From: Actinomycetota bacterium
GTDB taxonomy: Bacteria; Actinomycetota; UBA4738
Reading direction: 5' to 3'
DNA: 6,912 nt
Assembly: GCA_013816105.1 (NCBI GenBank)
Contig: JACDEY010000053.1
Location: 1-6,912, forward strand
Below are positions 1 to 4,909 of this stretch, in pieces (positions within the stretch are counted from its first letter, which is position 1; the number at the start of each line of letters is the position of its first letter). A model generated the notes under the pieces. It was not told where the DNA came from and searched no databases. It saw only the letters and a list, made by a program, of their open reading frames with translations. Made by a program: the position numbers and the translations under genes.

Positions 1-528
1 AAGCGGGAGGCTCGAAGAGTAGTGGCTGGATTGATCGGGGCCGAAGGGGAGTTGGCTGTTATCGAAGGATATAAAGACGAGGTCCGACGGCAAGCCGCGC
101 ATGTCCCATACGCTCGGGCACCCGGTCGGGACTTCCGGATGACGGAAGACATGCCGGACGTTGGTTACTAGCACTCCCATCGTCTGTGCGTTTCCCCTTG
201 GGCTGCAGAACTCGTTGTATTCCTGAACCCTCCACGAAGGCGGATAACGGAGAGACCAGCCCAGGTCGGCCTGCTCGTAGAGGCGCCACGGGACGGGCGC
301 GGGGGAGGCGGTCTCAGCCCGGTTCCCGGCGAGCCGCAGGGCGGCCCAGCCGGTGGCGCCGAGGAACAGGAAGAGCGCCGTGCATGCCGCCGTCCATCGC
401 AACGCCCTCCTGAGGCTCCCTTTCCGGCGGATCGTCTGAAGCCGTTCCTCCGGTGACGGATCGAACTCGCGAACCGCCTGGTCGAGGGCCTCGGCCAGCT
501 GGACGTCGCGCGCGTCGATGCTCCTCAT
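1..528 (-). CDS. Single-pass membrane protein, putative partner of the ECF sigma factor (3' end missing)
   Basis: The frame stays open for 176 codons from ATG at 528 to the left edge, so the C-terminus is missing. The start overlaps the sigma-factor stop in an ATGA (525-528), which implies coupled translation; GAGG lies 10 bases before the ATG. Residues 1-42 are charged and probably cytoplasmic (RSIDARDVQLAEAL, then an Arg/Lys-rich stretch). Residues 44-66 form one hydrophobic segment (TACTALFLFLGATGWAAL), followed by a Pro/Ala linker and a probable extracytoplasmic part. That part carries GWSLRYPPSWRV at 90-101, a motif seen in PsbP-like and other secreted domains, plus cysteines 108 and 137 that could form a disulfide. 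From position and topology I infer a regulator or sensor of the sigma factor, as membrane anti-sigma factors often follow their sigma gene. There is no HxxxCxxC zinc anti-sigma motif in the visible part, so this is not the common ZAS type. The family is not recognised. Confidence 0.8.
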   Translation of the reverse strand, partial: MRSIDARDVQLAEALDQAVREFDPSPEERLQTIRRKGSLRRALRWTAACTALFLFLGATGWAALRLAGNRAETASPAPVPWRLYEQADLGWSLRYPPSWRVQEYNEFCSPRGNAQTMGVLVTNVRHVFRHPEVPTGCPSVWDMRGLPSDLVFISFDNSQLPFGPDQSSHYSSSLPL

Positions 529-1001
529 GGTTCGCGGTCCTCGACCAGCAGGTCCGTCCGCAGCCGCTCTCGCGCACGGGCGAGGTGAACCCTAACCGTG
601 CTCTCGCGCAGCCCGAGCAGACGAGCCACCTCCGACGTCTCGAACCCCGCCCAGTCCCTCAACACCACCGCTTGTCGTTGCCGGATCGGAAGACGTCCGA
701 GCGCGCTCACGACGTGGCTGCGGGCGATGGACCGTTCCAGGTCATCGCTCGGCGCCGCCGGGGCGACGGGCCGCCGCCGTCGCGCGGCTTCCCTCGCGCA
801 CAGGCGCATCGCCGTCTTGAACACGTAGCCTCCCGCGTGATCCGAGCTTCGGATCTGCCCCCAGGCGGCCCACAGGCGGGTGAAGGCCTCGGCGGCGACG
901 TCCTCGGCGACGGATCGATCCAGCGTCACCAGAGCGCACGCCCGGACGATCCGCGCGAGGTGCTCTCGGTAGAAGGCCTCGAAACCCGCGGCGTCCGGCA
1001 C
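525..1001 (-). CDS. ECF-type RNA polymerase sigma factor (sigma-70 family)
   Basis: A 158-residue protein with the two-domain layout of extracytoplasmic-function sigma factors, which direct core RNA polymerase to a small stress or signal regulon. Region 2 spans about residues 7-76 (FEAFYREHLARIVRACAL, then AEDVAAEAFTRLWAAW and GGYVFKTAMRLCAREAARRRR). A Pro/Ala linker follows at about 77-90. Region 4 spans about 97-150, with LGRLPIRQRQAVVLRDW and a helix-turn-helix GFETSEVARLLGLRESTVRVHLARARERL that would contact the -35 element. The length is normal for a minimal ECF with no C-terminal extension. The start is GTG at 1001, chosen because AAAGAGGA ends 5 bases before it and region 2 begins at once. 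The stop overlaps the next gene's ATG. It resembles the actinobacterial SigE-like group, but the exact ECF group and target promoter cannot be read from the sequence. Confidence 0.93.
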   Translation of the reverse strand: MPDAAGFEAFYREHLARIVRACALVTLDRSVAEDVAAEAFTRLWAAWGQIRSSDHAGGYVFKTAMRLCAREAARRRRPVAPAAPSDDLERSIARSHVVSALGRLPIRQRQAVVLRDWAGFETSEVARLLGLRESTVRVHLARARERLRTDLLVEDREP

Positions 1002-1006
1002 GTAAG

Positions 1007-1012
1007 TCCTCT
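1007..1012 (-). promoter_or_regulatory. Shine-Dalgarno site of the sigma factor
   Basis: AGAGGA read on the minus strand, 5 bases before the GTG at 1001. It supports this start over any internal one. Confidence 0.7.
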
Positions 1013-1018
1013 TTCACG

Positions 1019-1050
1019 TATCCAGCGTCCCGGGCGCCGGATCGCTTACA
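1019..1050 (-). promoter_or_regulatory. Weak candidate ECF-type promoter before the sigma gene
   Basis: In the 52-base gap before the sigma gene, TGTAAGC (1050-1044) is followed after 16 bases by CGCTGGATA (1027-1019). The spacing suits an ECF promoter, and ECF genes are often autoregulated. The match to common ECF elements (AAC-containing -35, CGTC-like -10) is only partial. The same stretch also forms a stem-loop, so this is a guess from position and spacing. Confidence 0.25.
1020..1042 (-). repeat. Inverted repeat / stem-loop between the acyl-CoA dehydrogenase and the sigma gene
   Basis: On the minus strand ATCCGGCG (1042-1035) can pair with CGCTGGAT (1027-1020) across a 7-base loop, giving eight pairs with one G-U wobble. 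It begins 12 bases after the dehydrogenase stop codon. No T-run follows, so it is not a classical intrinsic terminator. It could weakly terminate or protect the upstream mRNA, or be coincidental in GC-rich DNA. Confidence 0.4.
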
Positions 1051-1053
1051 CGG

Positions 1054-2199
1054 TCACGAGGAACCGGCGATCTCTCTGCCGATGACCATGCGCTGGACCT
1101 GGTTCGTCCCCTCGACGATCTGCAGGGCCTTCGCCTCGCGCATGTACCGCTCGATCGGATACTCCTGCATGTAGCCATATCCGCCGTGGATCTGGACGGC
1201 GTCGGTCGTCGTCCGCATGGCGACGTCGGAGGCGAACAGCTTGGCCATGGACGCCGCGATGGAGAAGTCGCCGCCGTCGTCGCGGAGTCGTGCGGCCTCG
1301 CGGTACAGGCGACGGGCCGCCTCGATCTGGGTCGCCATGTCGGCCAGCATGAACTGCAGGCCCTGGAAGTCGATGACGGGTCTCCCGAACTGCGATCGCT
1401 CCTTCGCGAACTTAACCGAGGCATCGAACGCAGCCTGGGAGAGGCCCACCGAGCAGGCCGCGATCCCCAGGCGCCCTCCGTCGAGGGCCGCGAGGGCGAT
1501 GGGAAACCCTTGCCCCTCCTCCCCCACCAGGTTCTCCACGGGCACCTCGCATCCCTCGAAGATCAGCTCCCGCATCGGCGAGGCGTTCCAGCCCATCTTC
1601 TCCTCGAGCTTTCCGAACTCGAACCCCGGACGGTCCGGCTCGACGGCGAAAGCGGAGATGCCGCGAGGACCCTCCTCTCCGGTCCTCGCCAGCACGAGGT
1701 AGAGCTCGGCTTCTCCCCCGTGCGTGATGAAGCGCTTCGACCCGGTCAGCCGGTAGCCGCCGTCCACCCGCTCCGCGCGCGTGCGCAGGGAGGCGGCGTC
1801 CGAGCCGCTCGAGGCCTCGGAGAGGGCATAGGCTCCAAGCCACTCGCCCGAGAACAGCCGCGGCAGGTACTTCTCCTTCAGCGAGTCGGACCCGAACTGG
1901 GAGATGCCGAACGCGGACAGGTGATGGACGGACAGCGTCACGGCCAGGGAAAGGAACCCCGTCGCGATCTCTTCGACGACGGCTACGTAGGTCAGATAGG
2001 ACTGCGCTCCCCCGCCGAAGCGCTCCTCGTACGGGATCCCGGCGAGCCCCATCTCCCCGAGCTGGGAGAACAGCTCACGAGGGAACTCCTTCTTCTCTTC
2101 GAATCCGGCGGCGGCCGGAGCGATCCGTTCGGCGACGAACTCGCGGACCGCGCCGACGACGTCCCGCTGGTCTTCGCTGAGGCCGAAGTCGCGCTCCAT
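1054..2199 (-). CDS. Acyl-CoA dehydrogenase (short/medium-chain type)
   Basis: A 381-residue flavoprotein, full length for the family, that should introduce a trans-2,3 double bond into an acyl-CoA using FAD and pass electrons to electron-transfer flavoprotein. The N-terminal helical domain covers about 1-120, the beta domain about 121-230 and the C-terminal helical domain about 231-381. The first family signature is at 125-137 (ALSEASSGSDAAS) and the second at 336-355 (QIHGGYGYM, then E, R and E at the expected spacing). The catalytic base is Glu363 in IVEGTNQVQRM, the position used by short- and medium-chain enzymes. Arg243 in DGGRLGIAA is the usual conserved arginine. The ATG at 2199 has no Shine-Dalgarno site but lies 7 bases behind TAGGCT, which suggests a leaderless message. 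It is divergent from cysS. The substrate is unknown: short-chain, branched-chain or aromatic acyl-CoA are all possible. Confidence 0.95.
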   Translation of the reverse strand: MERDFGLSEDQRDVVGAVREFVAERIAPAAAGFEEKKEFPRELFSQLGEMGLAGIPYEERFGGGAQSYLTYVAVVEEIATGFLSLAVTLSVHHLSAFGISQFGSDSLKEKYLPRLFSGEWLGAYALSEASSGSDAASLRTRAERVDGGYRLTGSKRFITHGGEAELYLVLARTGEEGPRGISAFAVEPDRPGFEFGKLEEKMGWNASPMRELIFEGCEVPVENLVGEEGQGFPIALAALDGGRLGIAACSVGLSQAAFDASVKFAKERSQFGRPVIDFQGLQFMLADMATQIEAARRLYREAARLRDDGGDFSIAASMAKLFASDVAMRTTTDAVQIHGGYGYMQEYPIERYMREAKALQIVEGTNQVQRMVIGREIAGSS

Positions 2200-2206
2200 C
2201 GAGCGA

Positions 2207-2212
2207 AGCCTA
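2207..2212 (-). promoter_or_regulatory. Candidate -10 box of the acyl-CoA dehydrogenase, leaderless type
   Basis: TAGGCT on the minus strand fits TANNNT and is separated from the ATG at 2199 by 7 bases, so transcription would begin at or very near the start codon. No good -35 element is visible, and no ribosome-binding site precedes the ATG, which agrees with a leaderless transcript. Confidence 0.4.
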
Positions 2213-2232
2213 GCATCGGCCCTCCGCGATGC
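2213..2232. repeat. Inverted repeat in the divergent control region (dehydrogenase side)
   Basis: GCATCG (2213-2218) and CGATGC (2227-2232) are perfect inverted arms around 8 bases. The repeat directly abuts the candidate -10 box of the acyl-CoA dehydrogenase and covers the -10/-35 spacer, where a repressor dimer could act. Arms this short can arise by chance. Confidence 0.35.
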
Positions 2233-2248
2233 CGCCTCTCGCGTGGCG

Positions 2249-2264
2249 TACCGGCCCGCCGGTA
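2249..2264. repeat. Inverted repeat in the divergent control region (cysS side), possible operator
   Basis: TACCGGC (2249-2255) and GCCGGTA (2258-2264) form a perfect 7-base inverted repeat around CC. It overlaps the candidate -10 box of cysS (2263-2268). Its size and position suit a dimeric repressor site, but as GC-rich sequence it could also be fortuitous. No regulator gene is adjacent. Confidence 0.4.
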
Positions 2265-2268
2265 TCCT
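2263..2268 (+). promoter_or_regulatory. Candidate -10 box of cysS, leaderless type
   Basis: TATCCT fits TANNNT and ends 8 bases before the ATG at 2277, placing transcription initiation at or beside the start codon. There is no Shine-Dalgarno site before this ATG and no clear -35 element. The box supports 2277 rather than the upstream in-frame ATG at 2229, which would lie ahead of the promoter. Confidence 0.45.
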
Positions 2269-2276
2269 TTCTAGTC

Positions 2277-3674
2277 ATGCGCCTCTACAACTCCCTCTCC
2301 CGGCACGTCGAAGAGGTCAAGCCGGCCGAGGGCCAGACCGTGAAGATCTACTCCTGCGGCCCCACCGTGTACCGCTACATCCACATCGGAAACTTCCGGT
2401 CCTTCATGCTCGGCGACCTTATCCGGCGGATCCTCCGGTTCGAGGGTCGGGACGTCCGGCTGGTAATGAACATCACCGACGTGGGCCACATGACCGACGA
2501 TGTGAGGGACACCGGGCTCGACAAGATGGAGCTCGCCGAGTCGGACGAGGGCCTTTCCGCGATGCAGATCGCGGAGAAGTACACCGAGGCTTTCCTGAAG
2601 GACGGTGACGCGGTCGGCATCGGGCGGGCCGACCTTTATCCGCGAGCGACCGATCACATCGCCGAGATGATCGAGATCACGGAACGGCTGGTCGAGAAGG
2701 GACACGCGTACGTGGTCGATGGCACGGTCTACTTCGAGGTCCGCACCTTCCCGGAGTACGGGAAGCTCTCAGGCAACACCCTCGAGGCGCTTCAGGCCGG
2801 GCACCGACAGGACGTGGAGGTCGACCCGAACAAGCGCAGCCGGGAGGACTTCGGGCTCTGGAAGAAGGCCGGGCATCATCGCGTCCTCAAGTGGCCGAGC
2901 CCGTGGGGCGACGGCTTTCCCGGCTGGCACATCGAGTGCTCGGCGATGTCGATGAAGCACCTGGGCGAGCGCTTCGACGTCCACACCGGCGGCAACGACA
3001 ACAAGTTCCCCCACCACGAGGACGAGATCGCGCAGTCCGAAGCGGCCGTCGGCCACCCTGTGGTCTCCGTATGGGTGCACGGCGGTTTTCTCCGCCTCTC
3101 CGGACAGAAGATCGCCAAGTCGGCGAAGAACGTCGTGCTGGTGCCGGAGATCGTGGATCGGGGACTGGATCCCCTCGCCTTCCGGCTGGTGTGCTTCGGC
3201 ACCCGCTACCGCAGCGAGATGGACTTCAGCTGGGAGGCCTTCGAGGCGGCGAACACCCGGCTCATCGGCCTTCGCCAGCGGATGGTCGACTGGTCCGCGG
3301 CGCCGGCCGTGGCGACGCGCGGCGAGGCAGCCGAAGACCTCGACCGCCGCTTCCGGGACGCTCTGGCGGACGACATGGACATGCCGGCCGCGCTGGTGGT
3401 CCTCAACGAAGCCGTCGCCTCCAGCGCGGTCGCCGGCGCCGACAAGTTCACGCTCCTCGCCTCCTGGGACGACGTCCTGGGCCTTGACCTCGAGCGGCTG
3501 GCCCGCGAAGGATACGAGGCGCCGCCCGAGGTCCTCGAGCTGATCCGCCGGCGGGACGAGGCCCGGGCCGCGAGGGATTTCGGGACGGCCGATCGGATCC
3601 GCGATCAACTCAGCGCGATGGGCCTCGAGGTCATGGACAGACCGGGGGGAACCAGGGTTCGTCCCCGCCTCTAG
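2277..3674 (+). CDS. cysS: Cysteinyl-tRNA synthetase
   Basis: A class I aminoacyl-tRNA synthetase that joins cysteine to tRNA-Cys using ATP in the cytoplasm. At 465 residues it matches the usual length. The ATP site has HIGN (36-39, the HIGH-like motif) and K278-I-A-K-S282 as the KMSKS loop, an unusual form. The zinc that selects cysteine should be held by Cys27 (YSCGPTVY), Cys221 (GWHIECSAMSMKHLG), His246 and Glu250 (FPHHEDE). The C-terminal part ends with ARDFGTADRIRDQLSAMGLE and GTRVRPRL, the normal anticodon-side tail. After NITDV there is an extra stretch (GHMTDDVRDTGLDKMELA), and HTGGND replaces the common HGGGxD. I recall a similar subtype in some bacteria outside the E. coli-like clade. 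The ATG at 2277 is chosen because RLYNSLSRHVEEVKP aligns with the family N-terminus. MshC is excluded by the intact C-terminal domain. It is the only plus-strand gene here. Confidence 0.96.
   Translation: MRLYNSLSRHVEEVKPAEGQTVKIYSCGPTVYRYIHIGNFRSFMLGDLIRRILRFEGRDVRLVMNITDVGHMTDDVRDTGLDKMELAESDEGLSAMQIAEKYTEAFLKDGDAVGIGRADLYPRATDHIAEMIEITERLVEKGHAYVVDGTVYFEVRTFPEYGKLSGNTLEALQAGHRQDVEVDPNKRSREDFGLWKKAGHHRVLKWPSPWGDGFPGWHIECSAMSMKHLGERFDVHTGGNDNKFPHHEDEIAQSEAAVGHPVVSVWVHGGFLRLSGQKIAKSAKNVVLVPEIVDRGLDPLAFRLVCFGTRYRSEMDFSWEAFEAANTRLIGLRQRMVDWSAAPAVATRGEAAEDLDRRFRDALADDMDMPAALVVLNEAVASSAVAGADKFTLLASWDDVLGLDLERLAREGYEAPPEVLELIRRRDEARAARDFGTADRIRDQLSAMGLEVMDRPGGTRVRPRL
3671..3674. other. CTAG shared by the stop codons of two convergent genes
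   Basis: The palindrome CTAG gives TAG on the plus strand (3672-3674, cysS stop) and TAG on the minus strand (3673-3671, dehydrogenase stop). There is no space for a conventional terminator between the genes, so each transcript probably ends inside the other gene. Confidence 0.95.
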
Positions 3675-4849
3675 AGGCCAAGCGTCTTGGCGATGTTCGC
3701 CCGCAGGATCTCGCTCGTCCCCTCGTACAGGCGCATGGCCCGGACGTCCCGGTACCAGGCTTCGAGGCCGACCTCCGTCATGAAGCCCGTGCCCCCGTGG
3801 ACCTGTATTGCCCGGTCGGCCACCCGCCCCACCATCTCCGTCGCGACGAGCTTTGCGAGCGCCGCCTCCCGCCGTCCATCGGCGCCCTCGTCGATCTGCC
3901 GGGCGCACTCGTAGACCAGCAGCCGGGCCTGCTCGAGCTCCGCGTGGGAGTCAACCAGCATCCCCTGGATGTACTGGTTCGAGCCGATCGGCCTCTCGAA
4001 CGCCACCCGGCTCTTCGCGTACTCGAGTGACCGGCGGAGCAGGTTCTGTGCGATCCCGATCGCGGTCGCGGCGATCTGCAGCCGCGCGCCGTTGATCCCT
4101 CTCACAGCGGAGTAGAAGCCGAAGCCCACCTGGCCCAGGACCTGCTCATCCCCCACCTCCATGTCCTCGAAGGTGAGCTCGACGGGGTTCTGGTACGGCG
4201 ACATCGTCCGCTGGACCCGGGTGACGGAGAACCCGGGGGTGCCGGCATCCACGAAGAAGGCGGTGATGCCGCCGTGGGCACGTCGCTCGGGATCGGTCAC
4301 GGCGAAGACGAGGGCGAAGTCGGCGGACTGGCCCGCCGTGATGAAGTGCTTCCGACCGTTCAGAATCCATGTCCCGGACGCGGTCGGGGCGGCGCGCGTG
4401 CGGATTCGCGTGGCGTCCGAGCCGGCCTCGGGCTCCGTCAGCGCGAAGCAGGTCACCTTGTCCCCGGACATCAGAGGATCGAGGTACTTCTCTCGCTGCC
4501 GCTCGGTGCAGTCCAGATGGATCGGGCTCGGCCCGGTGACGACGGGGAAGATCGATTCGAACTGGGCGAGGATCAGCCCGTGACTGGAGGCCTGCTCGTG
4601 AAGGACGACCTGGCCGAGGTAGGCAAGTCCCCCACCGCCGACTGACTCGGGCATGTGCAGCGTCCAGAAGCCGACGTCCGCCGAGCGCTTGCGCAGCTTG
4701 AGCTGCTCCTCGCGCAGGCACGCGAACGTGCCCGTCTCCTGGATCTCCTGGCGGTATGACTCCTCGGTGGGGCGTACCTCACGATCGATGAACTGCGAGA
4801 GCGAGGCCCGCAGCTCGGCGACCTCCTCGGGGATGCTCGGACGCGACAC
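3671..4849 (-). CDS. Acyl-CoA dehydrogenase (second, divergent paralogue)
   Basis: A 392-residue FAD-dependent acyl-CoA dehydrogenase, complete, clearly different from the one at 1054-2199. The flavin-side signature is near residues 136-145 (ALTEPEAGSD), followed by LNGRKHFITAG. Arg256 in GINGARLQIAATAIG is the conserved arginine. The C-terminal motif QVHGGTGFMTE (349-359) leads to YRDVRAMRLYEGTSEILR, with Glu376 as the catalytic base. Ala364 stands where the family signature expects Lys/Arg. The long N-terminal helix (YRQEI...LREEQLKLRKRSADVGFWTLHMPES) recalls the ACAD10/11-like branch; the substrate is unknown. The start is GTG at 4849, chosen because GGAGG lies 5 bases before it. An in-frame TTG at 4891 has no such site and falls inside the upstream palindrome. 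It follows the M24 peptidase gene by 58 bases and meets cysS in a shared CTAG stop. Confidence 0.94.
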   Translation of the reverse strand: MSRPSIPEEVAELRASLSQFIDREVRPTEESYRQEIQETGTFACLREEQLKLRKRSADVGFWTLHMPESVGGGGLAYLGQVVLHEQASSHGLILAQFESIFPVVTGPSPIHLDCTERQREKYLDPLMSGDKVTCFALTEPEAGSDATRIRTRAAPTASGTWILNGRKHFITAGQSADFALVFAVTDPERRAHGGITAFFVDAGTPGFSVTRVQRTMSPYQNPVELTFEDMEVGDEQVLGQVGFGFYSAVRGINGARLQIAATAIGIAQNLLRRSLEYAKSRVAFERPIGSNQYIQGMLVDSHAELEQARLLVYECARQIDEGADGRREAALAKLVATEMVGRVADRAIQVHGGTGFMTEVGLEAWYRDVRAMRLYEGTSEILRANIAKTLGL

Positions 4850-4854
4850 GTTTT

Positions 4855-4859
4855 CCTCC
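4855..4859 (-). promoter_or_regulatory. Strong Shine-Dalgarno site that decides the dehydrogenase start
   Basis: GGAGG on the minus strand (within GGGGAGGAAAAC), followed by 5 bases and the GTG at 4849. This is the clearest ribosome-binding site in the window and sets the start 14 codons inside the longest possible frame. Confidence 0.85.
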
Positions 4860-4889
4860 CCGGGCTCCGCGGACCTTGGGTCAGCGACC

Positions 4890-4909
4890 AACCTACCGTC
4901 GAGTAGGTT
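4890..4909. promoter_or_regulatory. Perfect 7-6-7 palindrome, candidate operator upstream of the second acyl-CoA dehydrogenase
   Basis: AACCTAC (4890-4896) and GTAGGTT (4903-4909) are exact inverted arms around a 6-base centre. One arm covers the last two bases of the peptidase TAA stop (4910-4908). On the minus strand the downstream arm contains TAGGTT (4895-4890), a possible -10 box that would give a leader of about 34 bases with the GGAGG site. A 20-base palindrome over a promoter is typical of dimeric repressors such as TetR-family regulators of fatty-acid genes, though the regulator is not in the window. No T-run follows, so a terminator is less likely. Confidence 0.55.

Noticed and set aside
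314..577. 87-codon minus-strand frame overlapping the end of the sigma gene
   Set aside because: Out of frame with the true downstream gene, which starts at 528, stays open to the left edge and has a coherent membrane-protein layout.
453..1085. Plus-strand open frame (210 codons) opposite the sigma factor
   Set aside because: Composition is typical of an antisense shadow (Arg/Pro rich); the minus-strand sigma factor explains the sequence.
1186..2274. Long plus-strand open frame (362 codons) opposite the acyl-CoA dehydrogenase
   Set aside because: Shadow of a GC-rich gene; its product is a low-complexity run rich in Arg, Gly, Leu and Glu with no recognisable domain, while the minus strand encodes a full enzyme.
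2229..2276. Upstream in-frame ATG (2229) as the start of cysS
   Set aside because: The extra 16 residues have no counterpart in the family, and the candidate -10 box at 2263-2268 would lie inside them.
2277..3674. Mycothiol ligase MshC instead of cysS
   Set aside because: MshC is shorter and lacks the C-terminal anticodon-side domain, whose motifs are present here.
2769..3908. Long minus-strand open frame (379 codons) opposite cysS
   Set aside because: Overlaps the well-supported cysS and part of another gene; its product is Arg/Gly/Ala/Val-rich with no family motifs.
4850..4891. TTG at 4891 as the start of the second acyl-CoA dehydrogenase
   Set aside because: No ribosome-binding site, and it falls in the palindrome; GTG at 4849 has GGAGG at ideal spacing and fits the family N-terminus.
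4890..4909. Intrinsic terminator after the peptidase gene
   Set aside because: The stem is short, not GC-rich, and no T-run follows on the minus strand; an operator is the simpler reading.
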